Below the pieces are notes generated by a model. It was not told the origin of the DNA, ran no database searches, and saw nothing but the letters and a program-made list of their open reading frames with translations. Shown here one piece after another: positions 1 through 8,764 of a stretch of DNA of 64,000 bases (its first letter is position 1; each line of letters begins with the position of its first letter). Source of the stretch: Pseudomonas sp. H3(2019) (GTDB lineage Bacteria; Pseudomonadota; Gammaproteobacteria; Pseudomonadales; Pseudomonadaceae); NCBI RefSeq assembly GCF_007713465.1, contig NZ_VMSG01000005.1, positions 124,001-188,000 of the forward strand, read 5' to 3'. A program made the translations under genes and the position numbers.

Positions 1-755
1 GTCTCGAACATCGCCAGCGCTTTCGGGTCGCCGTTGATATCGCCCTGCAACTCGGTGCCGGTGTAGCCGATGGCTTCGGCGTTAACGAAAATGGTCGGAA
101 TGCCGGCGTTGATCATGGTCACCTTGAGGGTGCCGACACCGGGCACTTCCAGGTCATCGACCAGATTGCCGGTGGGAAACATCGAGCCGCCTGCACCCTC
201 CTCCTCGGCCGCCGGATTCATGAACTCGAGCTGCACCTCAGCGGCCGGAAAGGTCACGCCATCGAGTTCGAAATCACCGGTTTCCTGCACCGCGCCGTCA
301 GTGATCGGCACGTGGGCGATGATGGTCTTGCCGATATTGGCCTGCCAGATGCGCACCACCGCGATGCCGTTGCGTGGAACGCGACTGGCCTCGACCAGAC
401 CGCTGCTGATGGCGAACGAACCGACCGCCGCCGAGAGGTTGCCGCAGTTGCCACTCCAGTCGACAAAAGGCTTGTCGATGGAAACCTGACCGAACAGGTA
501 ATCAACGTCGTGATCGGCCTTGATGCTCTTGGACACGATCACCGTTTTGCTGGTGCTGGAAGTCGCCCCACCCATGCCGTCGATTTGCTTTTCATACGGG
601 TCAGGGCTGCCGATCACTCGCAACAACAGCGCATCGCGGGACGGGCCCGGCACCTGCGCCGATTCAGGCAGGTCTTGCAGGCTGAAGAACACGCCTTTGC
701 TGGTGCCGCCACGCATATAGGTGGCAGGGATCTTGATCTGAGGTACGTGGGCCAT
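1..755 (-). CDS. prpF: PrpF, AcnD-accessory aconitate isomerase (partial, 3' end beyond window)
   Basis: The first 251 codons read as PrpF, starting MAHVPQIKIP with the typical N-terminal motif YMRGGTSKG and later DWSGNCGNLSAAVG, which holds a family-conserved cysteine. PrpF belongs to the diaminopimelate-epimerase fold and isomerises the aconitate product so that AcnD can replace PrpD in the 2-methylcitrate cycle. The gene is last seen in the minus-strand prp operon and runs off the left edge; full-length homologs are near 390 residues, so about a third is missing. The start lies 54 bases after the acnD stop, consistent with co-transcription. The family call is firm. The missing end prevents checking that the gene is intact. 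Confidence 0.93.
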   Translation of the reverse strand, partial: MAHVPQIKIPATYMRGGTSKGVFFSLQDLPESAQVPGPSRDALLLRVIGSPDPYEKQIDGMGGATSSTSKTVIVSKSIKADHDVDYLFGQVSIDKPFVDWSGNCGNLSAAVGSFAISSGLVEASRVPRNGIAVVRIWQANIGKTIIAHVPITDGAVQETGDFELDGVTFPAAEVQLEFMNPAAEEEGAGGSMFPTGNLVDDLEVPGVGTLKVTMINAGIPTIFVNAEAIGYTGTELQGDINGDPKALAMFE

Positions 756-809
756 AATGTTCCTTATGCGCCGGAGCAGGACGTCACCGCCCTGCCCTGG
801 CAAGTCGCG

Positions 810-3404
810 TTAGACAGCAACAGCCGATTCAAGGAAGTCCTGGGCGAAACGCTGCAACACGCCGCCGGCTTCGTAGATCGAGACTTCTTCAGCAGTATCG
901 AGACGGCAAGTCACCGGCACCGACACCTGCTCACCGTTCTTGCGGGTAATGACCAGGGTCAGCGTGGCCCGCGGCGTGCGCTCGCCGATCACATCGAAAG
1001 TTTCAGTGCCGTCGATGCCCAGCGTCTTGCGGTCGGTGCCCGGCTTGAACTCCAGCGGCAACACGCCCATGCCCACCAGGTTGGTGCGGTGGATGCGTTC
1101 GAAACCTTCGGCAGCGATGGCTTCGACACCGGCCAGACGCACACCCTTGGCGGCCCAGTCGCGGGACGAACCCTGACCGTAGTCGGCGCCGGCGATGATG
1201 ATCAGCGGCTGCTTGCGCTCCATGTAGGTTTCGATGGCTTCCCACATGCGCATGACCTGGCCTTCCGGCTCGACACGCGCCAGCGAACCCTGCTTGACCT
1301 TGCCATTCTCCTGAACCATTTCGTTGAACAGTTTCGGATTGGCGAAAGTCGCGCGTTGCGCAGTCAAGTGGTCACCGCGGTGTGTCGCGTAGGAGTTGAA
1401 GTCCTCTTCCGGCAAGCCCATTTTCGCCAGGTATTCGCCAGCGGCGCTGTCGAGCATGATGGCGTTGGACGGCGACAGGTGATCGGTGGTGATGTTGTCC
1501 GGCAGCACTGCCAGCGGGCGCATGCCCTTGAGCGGACGTGCCCCGGCCAGTGCACCTTCCCAGTACGGCGGACGACGGATGTAGGTGCTCATCTCACGCC
1601 AGTCGTACAACGGTTTGACTTTCGGGCCGGTGTCTTCGTGGATGGCGAACATCGGGATGTAGACCTGACGGAACTGCTCCGGCTTGACCGATGCCTTGAC
1701 CACTGCGTCGATCTCTTCGTCGCTCGGCCAGATGTCCTTGAGGCGGATTTCCTTGCCGTCAGCCGTCAGGCCCAACACGTCTTTTTCGATGTCGAAACGG
1801 ATGGTCCCGGCAATCGCATACGCCACCACCAACGGCGGCGACGCAAGGAACGCCTGCTTGGCGTATGGGTGAATCCGGCCGTCGAAGTTGCGGTTACCCG
1901 ACAACACGGCGGTGGCGTACAGATCGCGATCGATGATTTCTTGCTGGATCACCGGATCCAGCGCACCGGACATACCGTTGCAGGTGGTGCAGGCAAATGC
2001 CACCACGCCGAAACCGAGTTGCTCCAGTTCAGAAGTCAGGCCGGCTTCATCGAGGTACAACGCCACGGTTTTCGAACCCGGCGCGAGGGACGATTTGACC
2101 CATGGTTTGCGGGTCAGCCCGAGTTTGTTGGCATTGCGCGCCAGCAGGCCGGCGGCGATGACGTTGCGCGGGTTGCTGGTGTTGGTGCAACTGGTGATGG
2201 CGGCAATGATCACCGCGCCGTCCGGCATTTGGCCGGGCACATCGTCCCACTGGCCGGAGATGCCCTGGGCCGCGAGATCAGACGTAGCGACACGGGCGTG
2301 AGGATTGCTCGGCCCCGCCATGTTGCGCACCACCGAAGACAGGTCGAAGGTCAAGCCGCGCTCGTATTGCGCGCCCTTCAGGCTATCGGCCCACAGGCCT
2401 GTGGTCTTGGCGTAATTTTCGACCAACTGCACCTGCTCGTCTTCGCGGCCGGTGAGTTTCAGGTAGTCGATGGTCTGCTGGTCGATGTAGAACATCGCCG
2501 CGGTGGCGCCGTATTCCGGAGCCATGTTGGAAATGGTTGCACGGTCGCCGAGGGTCAGCGCGGAGGCACCTTCACCGAAGAACTCCAGCCAGGCTCCAAC
2601 GACTTTTTGCTTGCGCAGGAACTCAGTCAGCGCCAGCACCATGTCGGTGGCAGTGATGCCCGGTTGCAGCTTGCCGGTCAGTTCAACGCCGACGCTTTCC
2701 GGCAGACGCATCCAGGAGGCCCGGCCGAGCATCACGCTTTCCGCTTCCAGACCGCCAACACCGATGGCGATCACGCCCAGGGCATCGACATGCGGGGTGT
2801 GACTGTCGGTGCCGACGCAGGTATCCGGGAAGGCCACGCCATCACGCACCTGGATCACCGGCGACATTTTCTCCAGGTTGATCTGGTGCATGATGCCGTT
2901 GCCTGGCGGAATCACGTCGACGTTCTTGAAGGCCTTCTTGGTCCAGTTGATGAAGTGGAAACGGTCTTCATTACGACGGTCTTCGATGGCGCGGTTCTTT
3001 TCGAACGCTTCCGGATCGAAGCCACCGCGCTCGACGGCCAGGGAGTGGTCGACGATCAATTGCGTCGGTACCACTGGGTTCACTTGCGCGGGATCACCAC
3101 CTTGCAGGGCAATGGCATCACGCAGGCCTGCGAGGTCGACCAGGGCGGTCTGGCCAAGAATGTCGTGGCACACCACGCGGGCCGGGAACCATGGAAAATC
3201 GAGGTCACGCTTGCGTTCGATGAACTGTTTCAGGGATTCGGTGAGCGTGGCCGGGTCACAGCGGCGCACCAGGTTTTCCGCCAGTACGCGAGAGGTGTAC
3301 GGCAGGGTGTCATAGGCGCCGGGCTGGATGGCCTCGACTGCCGCACGGGTGTCGAAGTAATCCAGATGGCTGCCGGGCAGCGATTTGCGGAAATCTGTGT
3401 TCAT
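810..3404 (-). CDS. acnD: AcnD, Fe/S-dependent 2-methylisocitrate dehydratase
   Basis: The product is an 864-residue aconitase-superfamily enzyme that dehydrates 2-methylcitrate in the methylcitrate cycle, working with PrpF. Aconitase signatures are visible: GTDSHTPHVDALGVIAIGVGG, the cluster cysteines in ITSCTNTSNP and FACTTCNGMSG, and the swivel-domain motif GADYGQGSSRDWAAKG. I start at MNTDFRKSLPG (3404). The open frame extends 39 codons upstream, but that part is REP-derived sequence without family similarity. The gene sits between prpC and prpF on the minus strand, as in the AcnD/PrpF type of operon rather than the PrpD type, although prpD could also lie beyond the window edge. Length and motifs are normal for the family. 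Confidence 0.96.
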   Translation of the reverse strand: MNTDFRKSLPGSHLDYFDTRAAVEAIQPGAYDTLPYTSRVLAENLVRRCDPATLTESLKQFIERKRDLDFPWFPARVVCHDILGQTALVDLAGLRDAIALQGGDPAQVNPVVPTQLIVDHSLAVERGGFDPEAFEKNRAIEDRRNEDRFHFINWTKKAFKNVDVIPPGNGIMHQINLEKMSPVIQVRDGVAFPDTCVGTDSHTPHVDALGVIAIGVGGLEAESVMLGRASWMRLPESVGVELTGKLQPGITATDMVLALTEFLRKQKVVGAWLEFFGEGASALTLGDRATISNMAPEYGATAAMFYIDQQTIDYLKLTGREDEQVQLVENYAKTTGLWADSLKGAQYERGLTFDLSSVVRNMAGPSNPHARVATSDLAAQGISGQWDDVPGQMPDGAVIIAAITSCTNTSNPRNVIAAGLLARNANKLGLTRKPWVKSSLAPGSKTVALYLDEAGLTSELEQLGFGVVAFACTTCNGMSGALDPVIQQEIIDRDLYATAVLSGNRNFDGRIHPYAKQAFLASPPLVVAYAIAGTIRFDIEKDVLGLTADGKEIRLKDIWPSDEEIDAVVKASVKPEQFRQVYIPMFAIHEDTGPKVKPLYDWREMSTYIRRPPYWEGALAGARPLKGMRPLAVLPDNITTDHLSPSNAIMLDSAAGEYLAKMGLPEEDFNSYATHRGDHLTAQRATFANPKLFNEMVQENGKVKQGSLARVEPEGQVMRMWEAIETYMERKQPLIIIAGADYGQGSSRDWAAKGVRLAGVEAIAAEGFERIHRTNLVGMGVLPLEFKPGTDRKTLGIDGTETFDVIGERTPRATLTLVITRKNGEQVSVPVTCRLDTAEEVSIYEAGGVLQRFAQDFLESAVAV

Positions 3405-3474
3405 CGTCAGGACTCGGTCACGGTGATTGCAAAAAGTGGGGCCTGGCACCGGATTTGAAGTAACACCCAACCAC

Positions 3475-3564
3475 TGTGGGAGCGAGCCTGCTCGCGATAG
3501 CGATGCAACTGGCGACATCAATGTCGAATGTCAGTCCGTCATCGCGAGCAGGCTCGCTCCCACA
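3475..3564. repeat. REP doublet (REPIN) between prpC and acnD
   Basis: Two 24-base arms, 3475-3498 and 3541-3564, are perfect inverted copies of the Pseudomonas REP core (beginning TGTGGGAGCGAGCC) separated by 42 bases. The doublet lies inside the prp operon in a 204-base gap, between prpC and acnD. Such doublets can fold in mRNA and change stability of the upstream transcript; whether this one does is not visible here. The family assignment is from the recognisable core sequence. Confidence 0.93.
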
Positions 3565-3608
3565 GGGTTCTACGTCGTTCCAAAAATCGGCGGTCAGGCC
3601 TCCAGCAT

Positions 3609-4736
3609 TCAGCGTTGTTCGATTGGCACGAACTTGCGCTGTTCGACGCCGACGTACTCGGCGCTCGGGCGGATGATGCGATTATTGGCACGCTGTTCGA
3701 ACACATGCGCCGCCCAGCCGGTCAGGCGCGAGCAGACGAAAATCGGCGTGAACAGCTTGGTCGGAATGCCCATGAAGTGGTACGCCGAGGCATGGTAGAA
3801 GTCGGCGTTGGGGAACAGTTTCTTCTGCTCCCACATGGTCTTGTCGATGGCTTCGGAAACCGCGAACAACACGGTGTCACCGACTTCGTCAGAGAGTTTT
3901 TTCGACCAGCCCTTGATCACTTCATTACGCGGATCGTTGTCTTTGTAGATCGCGTGACCAAAACCCATGATCTTGTCTTTGCGCGCAAGCATGTCGAGGG
4001 TGCCTTTGATCGCCTCTTGCGGCGACGCGAAGCGCTCGATCATTTCCATCGCCGCTTCGTTGGCCCCGCCATGCAGCGGGCCGCGCAGGGAACCGATGGC
4101 TGCGGTAACGCAGGAGAACAGGTCGGACAACGTCGATGCGCAAACGCGGGCGGTGAAGGTCGACGCGTTGAACTCGTGTTCCGCATAAAGGATCAGCGAA
4201 ACGTTCATCACCTTGACGTGCAACTCGCTCGGTTTCTTGTCATGCAGCAGGTGCAGGAAGTGGCCACCAATCGACTCTTCATCGGTCACGCAGTTGATGC
4301 GTTTGCCGTCATGGCTGAAGCGATACCAGTAGCACATGATCGCCGGGAACGCGGCCAGCAGCCGGTCGGTTTTGTCGTGTTGCTCGGAGAAGTCATGCTC
4401 CGGTTCAAGGTTGCCAAGGAACGAGCAACCAGTGCGCATCACGTCCATCGGATGGGCGTCGGCCGGGATGCGTTCGAGCACTTCCTTCAGGGCTTGCGGC
4501 AGGTCACGCAGCTTGCTCAGTTTGCTGATGTAGGCCGCCAGTTGCGCCTTGTTCGGCAGTTCGCCGTACAGCAGCATGTACGCCACTTCTTCGAAATGCG
4601 CTTGTGCCGCCAGTTCGCGAACGTCATAGCCGCGATAGGTCAGGCCTGCGCCCTCTTGGCCCACGGTGGACAATGCGGTTTGCCCGGCCACCTGGCCACG
4701 CAGCCCGGCGCCACTCAATACTTTTGCTTCGGCCAT
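3609..4736 (-). CDS. prpC: 2-methylcitrate synthase
   Basis: This 375-residue citrate-synthase family enzyme condenses propionyl-CoA with oxaloacetate to 2-methylcitrate. Family signatures are the GPLHGGANEAAMEM motif with the catalytic histidine, MGFGHAIYK with the second histidine, and the C-terminal RLTGWAAHVFEQ. The start at 4736 (MAEAKVLSGAG) fits prpC homologs; the 32 upstream codons are not conserved-looking. Position directly after prpB and before acnD identifies it as PrpC rather than the TCA citrate synthase, which in pseudomonads is longer (about 430 residues). The gap of 67 bases from prpB supports a single transcript. Confidence 0.95.
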   Translation of the reverse strand: MAEAKVLSGAGLRGQVAGQTALSTVGQEGAGLTYRGYDVRELAAQAHFEEVAYMLLYGELPNKAQLAAYISKLSKLRDLPQALKEVLERIPADAHPMDVMRTGCSFLGNLEPEHDFSEQHDKTDRLLAAFPAIMCYWYRFSHDGKRINCVTDEESIGGHFLHLLHDKKPSELHVKVMNVSLILYAEHEFNASTFTARVCASTLSDLFSCVTAAIGSLRGPLHGGANEAAMEMIERFASPQEAIKGTLDMLARKDKIMGFGHAIYKDNDPRNEVIKGWSKKLSDEVGDTVLFAVSEAIDKTMWEQKKLFPNADFYHASAYHFMGIPTKLFTPIFVCSRLTGWAAHVFEQRANNRIIRPSAEYVGVEQRKFVPIEQR

Positions 4737-4803
4737 TGCTGTCTCCAATCTTGAATTTGTTAGGGAATCTGCAACATCTGAACGATGAATCGAGTATTGC
4801 CGA

Positions 4804-5697
4804 TCAACCCTTTTTCTGGGCAAACAACGCATCGAGCTTCTGCTCGAAGGTGTGGTAATCGATGCGATCGTAAAGCTCCATGCGGGTCTGCATGGTGTCG
4901 ATAACGTTCTGTTGCGTACCGTCGCGACGGATCGCGGTGTAGACGTTTTCCGCCGCTTTGTTCATCGCGCGAAAGGCCGACAGCGGGTACAGCACCAGCG
5001 ACACATCAGCGGCTTTCAGTTGCTCGGTGGTGTACAGCGGCGTGGCACCGAACTCGGTGATGTTGGCCAGGATCGGCGCTTTGACGCGGCTGGCGAACAG
5101 TTTGTACATGTCCAGTTCAGTGATGGCTTCCGGAAACACCATGTCGGCGCCGGCTTCGATGCACGCCGCAGCGCGATCCAGTGCCGACTCCAGACCTTCC
5201 ACCGCCAGGGCGTCGGTGCGGGCCATGATCACGAAGCTGTCATCGGTGCGCGCATCGACTGCCGCCTTGATCCGGTCGACCATTTCCTGCTGGGAAACGA
5301 TCTCTTTATTCGGGCGGTGACCGCAGCGCTTGGCGCCGACCTGGTCTTCGATGTGAATCGCTGCCGCGCCGAACTTGATCATCGACTTCACGGTGCGCGC
5401 GACATTGAACGCCGAGGAACCAAAACCGGTGTCCACATCCACCAACAGCGGCAGGTCGCAGACGTCGGTGATCCGGCGTACGTCGGTCAACACGTCATCG
5501 AGCCCGGTAATCCCCAGGTCCGGCACACCGAGAGAACCGGCAGCGACCCCGCCACCGGACAGATAGATAGCCTTGAAACCGGCGCGCTTGGCCAGCAGCG
5601 CATGGTTGGCGTTGATCGTGCCGACCACTTGCAAAGGCTGCTCGCTGGCAACCGCATCGCGGAAACGCTGGCCTGGTGTGCTCTTGTTCGAACTCAT
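4804..5697 (-). CDS. prpB: Methylisocitrate lyase
   Basis: PrpB cleaves 2-methylisocitrate to pyruvate and succinate, the last step of propionate oxidation through this cycle. The 297-residue length is typical. The isocitrate-lyase/PEP-mutase fold is marked by the catalytic KRCGH loop (about residue 123), the metal-site region VDVDTGFG, and [12 protein letters not shown]. The start codon overlaps the stop of the upstream GntR gene in an ATGA arrangement (5694-5697), so regulator and enzyme are likely translationally coupled. It is the first enzyme gene of the operon. Confidence 0.96.
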   Translation of the reverse strand: MSSNKSTPGQRFRDAVASEQPLQVVGTINANHALLAKRAGFKAIYLSGGGVAAGSLGVPDLGITGLDDVLTDVRRITDVCDLPLLVDVDTGFGSSAFNVARTVKSMIKFGAAAIHIEDQVGAKRCGHRPNKEIVSQQEMVDRIKAAVDARTDDSFVIMARTDALAVEGLESALDRAAACIEAGADMVFPEAITELDMYKLFASRVKAPILANITEFGATPLYTTEQLKAADVSLVLYPLSAFRAMNKAAENVYTAIRRDGTQQNVIDTMQTRMELYDRIDYHTFEQKLDALFAQKKG

Positions 5698-6416
5698 GAC
5701 TCACCTCGTGGAGTGGCTGTCTGATGGGCACCGTCCTGATAGTGACGGGCAATATTGCGTTTTGAAGCGCCGATGTGACGACGCATCAACAACTCGGCCA
5801 ATTCACCGTCACGGTCGGCGATGGCATCGAGAATCCGGTGGTGCTCGGCAAACGCCTGACGCGGCCGATTGGGCGTGGCGGAAAACTGGATGCGGTACAT
5901 GCGCACCAGTTGATACAGCTCGCCGCAGAGCATTTGCGTCAGCGTGCGGTTGCCGCTGCCTTGAATGATTCGGTAGTGAAAGTCGAAATCGCCTTCCTGC
6001 TGGTAGTAGCCAACACCGGCCTGAAACGCCGCATCGCGCTCGTGGGTTTCCAGCACCTGACGCAACTCGTCGATTTCTTCGGCGGTCATGCGCTCGGCAG
6101 CCAGACGACAGGCCATGCCTTCCAGCGACTCGCGAATTTCGTAGAGTTCAAGCAGTTCGGCGTGGCTCAGCGACACCACCCTGGCCCCTACGTGCGGGAC
6201 GCGGACCAGCAGGCGCTGACCTTCGAGACGATGGATCGCCTCACGCAACGGCCCACGACTGATGCCGTAAGTGCGCGCCAGTTCAGGCTCGGAAATCTTG
6301 CTGCCCGGGGCGATCTCGCCTTTGACGATGGCCGCCTGAATGCGTCGGAAGACGTTTTCGGAAAGGGTTTCCGAATCGTCTGACGCCATCACCGGGGGAT
6401 CAAGTTGATCCAGCAT
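5694..6416 (-). CDS. GntR-family (FadR subgroup) regulator of the prp operon
   Basis: The 240-residue protein has an N-terminal winged helix-turn-helix (about residues 20-85; [30 protein letters not shown]) and a C-terminal FCD-type all-helical effector domain with DFHYRI and HHRILDAI histidine motifs typical of metal-assisted organic-acid binding. It is the promoter-proximal gene of the prp operon and overlaps prpB by four bases, so it is very probably the local repressor, with a cycle intermediate such as 2-methylcitrate as plausible ligand (inference). A GAGGTG ribosome site supports the 6416 start. A copy of the palindrome ATTGTCGACA falls between that site and the ATG. E. coli uses an unrelated sigma54 activator, PrpR. 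Confidence 0.9.
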   Translation of the reverse strand: MLDQLDPPVMASDDSETLSENVFRRIQAAIVKGEIAPGSKISEPELARTYGISRGPLREAIHRLEGQRLLVRVPHVGARVVSLSHAELLELYEIRESLEGMACRLAAERMTAEEIDELRQVLETHERDAAFQAGVGYYQQEGDFDFHYRIIQGSGNRTLTQMLCGELYQLVRMYRIQFSATPNRPRQAFAEHHRILDAIADRDGELAELLMRRHIGASKRNIARHYQDGAHQTATPRGES

Positions 6417-6426
6417 ATTGTCGACA
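6417..6426. promoter_or_regulatory. Putative GntR operator, copy 1 (leader)
   Basis: The sequence ATTGTCGACA immediately precedes the regulator's start codon and repeats ten bases of the perfect palindrome at 6491-6502. FadR-subgroup regulators bind GT-N-AC palindromes of this form. Its place between ribosome site and ATG suits autorepression. Function is inferred. Confidence 0.55.
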
Positions 6427-6447
6427 CCTCACAAACCAATGCGCCAA

Positions 6448-6476
6448 AAACTAACCAATACCGCGCAATCAGTCAA
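6448..6476 (-). promoter_or_regulatory. Putative sigma70 promoter of the GntR-prpBC-acnD-prpF operon
   Basis: On the minus strand TTGACT (6471-6476) and TAGTTT (6448-6453) are separated by 17 bases, a fair sigma70 match, about 30 bases upstream of the GntR start codon. The two ATTGTCGACA sites flank it. The -10 is only a moderate match. Confidence 0.45.
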
Positions 6477-6490
6477 AGGAAAAAGAGCTA

Positions 6491-6502
6491 TTGTCGACAA
6501 TC
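6491..6502. promoter_or_regulatory. Putative GntR operator, copy 2 (perfect palindrome)
   Basis: ATTGTCGACAAT is a perfect 12-base palindrome of the GT-N-AC type bound by FadR-subgroup GntR proteins. It lies about 15 bases upstream of the proposed -35 of the prp operon, and between the divergent prp and retropepsin operons, so it could affect either. Confidence 0.55.
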
Positions 6503-6686
6503 GTCTAATAAACGCCTTAAGTAAAACCTAAGTAAAGGACTGACCCGCGGCTGGCGCCATAAAACCACCGTGCTAGAATGCCGCCCGCATTTGTCTGTCA
6601 TCTTTTTATGGCAGGCACTAGAAGGAGCTTGTGCAGCAATGCCAGTCGCCTTGAACTGAAGAACGGACGGCACCGCGCCAGGATCT

Positions 6687-7226
6687 ATGAGACTCAAGCC
6701 CTTCACCCTGTTGATCTGTCTACTCCTCTGCCTGCCAGGTCTCGCTATCGCGGGTGAAAAGACTGTGTACGGTCTCAACGAATACGCGCAGTTGGCAGGA
6801 ATCGACCTGGAAGTCGCGGCCAAACTCGACACCGGGGCCAAAACCGCCTCCCTCAGTGCCCGTGATATCAAGCGCTTCAAACGCAATGGCGAATCGTGGG
6901 TGCGCTTTTATCTGGCCATCGACACCGCCCACTCGCACCCGATCGAGCGCCCCTTGGCACGCGTCAGCAAAATCAAACGCCGCGCTGGCGACTTCGATCC
7001 CGAGGAAGGCAAGCAGTACACCGCTCGCCCGGTGATCGAGCTGGATATCTGCATGGGCACGGCGTTGCGCAGCATAGAAGTTAACCTGACCGACCGAAGT
7101 GCATTCCAGTACCCGCTCTTGATCGGTTCCGAAGCCTTGAAACGCTTTGATGCGCTGGTCGACCCGAGTCTTAAATACGCTGCTGGCAAACCCGCCTGCG
7201 CCGTCGACGCTCATACCGCAGAGTAA
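6687..7226 (+). CDS. Periplasmic retropepsin-like aspartic protease (RloA/RimB-like, PF05618)
   Basis: The 179-residue protein has a Sec signal peptide (residues 1-22, ending AIA-G) and a single retropepsin-type fold with the catalytic motif DTGAKTASLSA at residues 48-58. Databases call this family ATP-dependent zinc protease, a misleading name; the Asp-Thr-Gly motif argues for an aspartyl protease, probably active as a dimer because only one motif is present. It is first of a three-gene operon: its TAA overlaps the next ATG (TAATG). The family often accompanies RimK-like amidoligases, which suggests it trims or removes amino-acid tags. Substrate unknown. Confidence 0.85.
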   Translation: MRLKPFTLLICLLLCLPGLAIAGEKTVYGLNEYAQLAGIDLEVAAKLDTGAKTASLSARDIKRFKRNGESWVRFYLAIDTAHSHPIERPLARVSKIKRRAGDFDPEEGKQYTARPVIELDICMGTALRSIEVNLTDRSAFQYPLLIGSEALKRFDALVDPSLKYAAGKPACAVDAHTAE

Positions 7227-8764
7227 TGCCCATGCGCTCCCTTACCCTCCACCTGAAAATCCTGATCACCCTATTGGTGGTGCTGGGCCTTTCAGTTACG
7301 GCCTATCAGATTTTCGTGCTGGGCATTCCGGTGACCGAAGACGCCACCGACGACTTGTGGAACATCGACGCCAAGGTCGAGTTCGTCGCCAGTGCCAAGG
7401 ACCCGGTCAAGATCCAGATGTTCGTGCCACCGCTGAGTCGCGACTACGTCAGCCTCAATGAAAGCTTTATCTCCAACAACTATGGCGTTGCGGTCAACCG
7501 CGTCGACGGCAACCGCAAGGTCACCTGGTCGGCACGCCGGGCCAAGGGCAACCAGACGCTTTACTACCGCCTGGTGCTGACCAAGCGCTACACCGGTGAA
7601 AAATCCAAAGTCAAAGGCCCGACCTTCCGTGACAGCATCGCCGTCGAAGGCCCGGAGAAAGTCGCCGCCGACGCCCTGCTCGCGCCGATTCGCCAGCACT
7701 CGGCAGACGTCGAGACCTTCATCGGCGAAGCGATCAAACGCGTCAACAATTCCAATGACGACAACGCAAAACTGCTGCTGGCCGGTGATCCGTCACCGGC
7801 GCACAAAGCGAAAATCGTCGAGCTGCTGCTGTCCATCGCCCATGTGCCGATGGAAAAGGTCCACACCATCCGCCTGGTCGCCGATCAGCCGCAAACCCCG
7901 GAGCTCTGGCTGCGCAGCTTCAACGGCACTGACTGGCTGTACTTCAACCCGGAAACCGGCGAGCAAGGCCTGCCCACCGATCGCCTGCTGTGGTGGACCG
8001 GCGATGACAACCTGATCACCGTCGAGGGCGGCAAGAAAGCCAACGTCACCTTCAGCCTGAACAACAGCGAAATGAACGCCATTCGCCTGGCCAAGCTGAC
8101 CGACGAAAACACCGACGCCAGCTTCCTGGACTACTCGCTGTACGGCTTGCCGCTGCAAACCCAGCAAACCTTCATGATCATGGTGATGATCCCGATCGGC
8201 GTGCTGGTTATCCTGATCCTGCGCAACCTGATCGGCTTGCAGACCCTCGGCACCTTTACCCCGGTGCTGATTGCCCTGGCCTTTCGCGAAACCGGGTTGG
8301 GTTTCGGCATTACGCTGTTTACCGTGATCACGGCACTGGGGCTGTCGCTGCGCTCCTACCTTGAGCACCTGAAGCTGCAAATGCTCCCGAGGCTGTCGGT
8401 GGTGCTGACCTTCGTTGTGGTGCTGATTGCCGCCATCAGCCTGTTCAGCCATAAACTGGGGCTGGAGCGCGGGCTGTCGGTAGCGCTGTTCCCAATGGTG
8501 ATCCTGACCATGACCATCGAACGCCTGTCGATCACCTGGGAAGAACGCGGCGCCGGGCATGCGTTGAAAGTCGCGATAGGCACGCTGTTCGCCGCCTCTC
8601 TGGGACACCTGATCATGAGCATTCCGGAACTGATTTATTTTGTGTTCACCTTCCCGGCGATCCTGTTGATCCTGGTGGGCTTCATGCTGGCCATGGGTCG
8701 CTATCGCGGCTATCGCCTGACCGAGCTGATGCGCTTCAAAGCCTTCGTCAAGGCCGATTCGTAA
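7226..8764 (+). CDS. Inactive transglutaminase-like / 7TM membrane protein
   Basis: This 512-residue inner-membrane protein has an N-terminal anchor (about residues 5-30), a large extracytoplasmic region to about residue 305 corresponding to the inactive transglutaminase domain (PF14400-type), and a C-terminal block of about seven hydrophobic helices (PF14402-type) from about residue 312 to 500. I see no Cys-His-Asp triad, in keeping with the family's inactive designation, so it probably binds peptides rather than cutting them. It overlaps both neighbours through TAATG junctions, indicating strict co-translation with the protease and the ligase. A role as sensor, scaffold or exporter for an amidated peptide is inference. 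Confidence 0.87.
   Translation: MPMRSLTLHLKILITLLVVLGLSVTAYQIFVLGIPVTEDATDDLWNIDAKVEFVASAKDPVKIQMFVPPLSRDYVSLNESFISNNYGVAVNRVDGNRKVTWSARRAKGNQTLYYRLVLTKRYTGEKSKVKGPTFRDSIAVEGPEKVAADALLAPIRQHSADVETFIGEAIKRVNNSNDDNAKLLLAGDPSPAHKAKIVELLLSIAHVPMEKVHTIRLVADQPQTPELWLRSFNGTDWLYFNPETGEQGLPTDRLLWWTGDDNLITVEGGKKANVTFSLNNSEMNAIRLAKLTDENTDASFLDYSLYGLPLQTQQTFMIMVMIPIGVLVILILRNLIGLQTLGTFTPVLIALAFRETGLGFGITLFTVITALGLSLRSYLEHLKLQMLPRLSVVLTFVVVLIAAISLFSHKLGLERGLSVALFPMVILTMTIERLSITWEERGAGHALKVAIGTLFAASLGHLIMSIPELIYFVFTFPAILLILVGFMLAMGRYRGYRLTELMRFKAFVKADS

Noticed and set aside
312..3458. Plus-strand open frame of 1048 codons over acnD
   Set aside because: It is the antisense shadow of acnD and prpF; no domains, unusual His/Arg/Gln-rich composition typical of reverse-strand reading of GC-rich genes.
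6639..6659. Six-codon leader ORF (MPVALN) before the retropepsin gene, with AGGAG upstream
   Set aside because: Too short to judge; spacing to the AGGAG is long, and no amino-acid run suggests attenuation.
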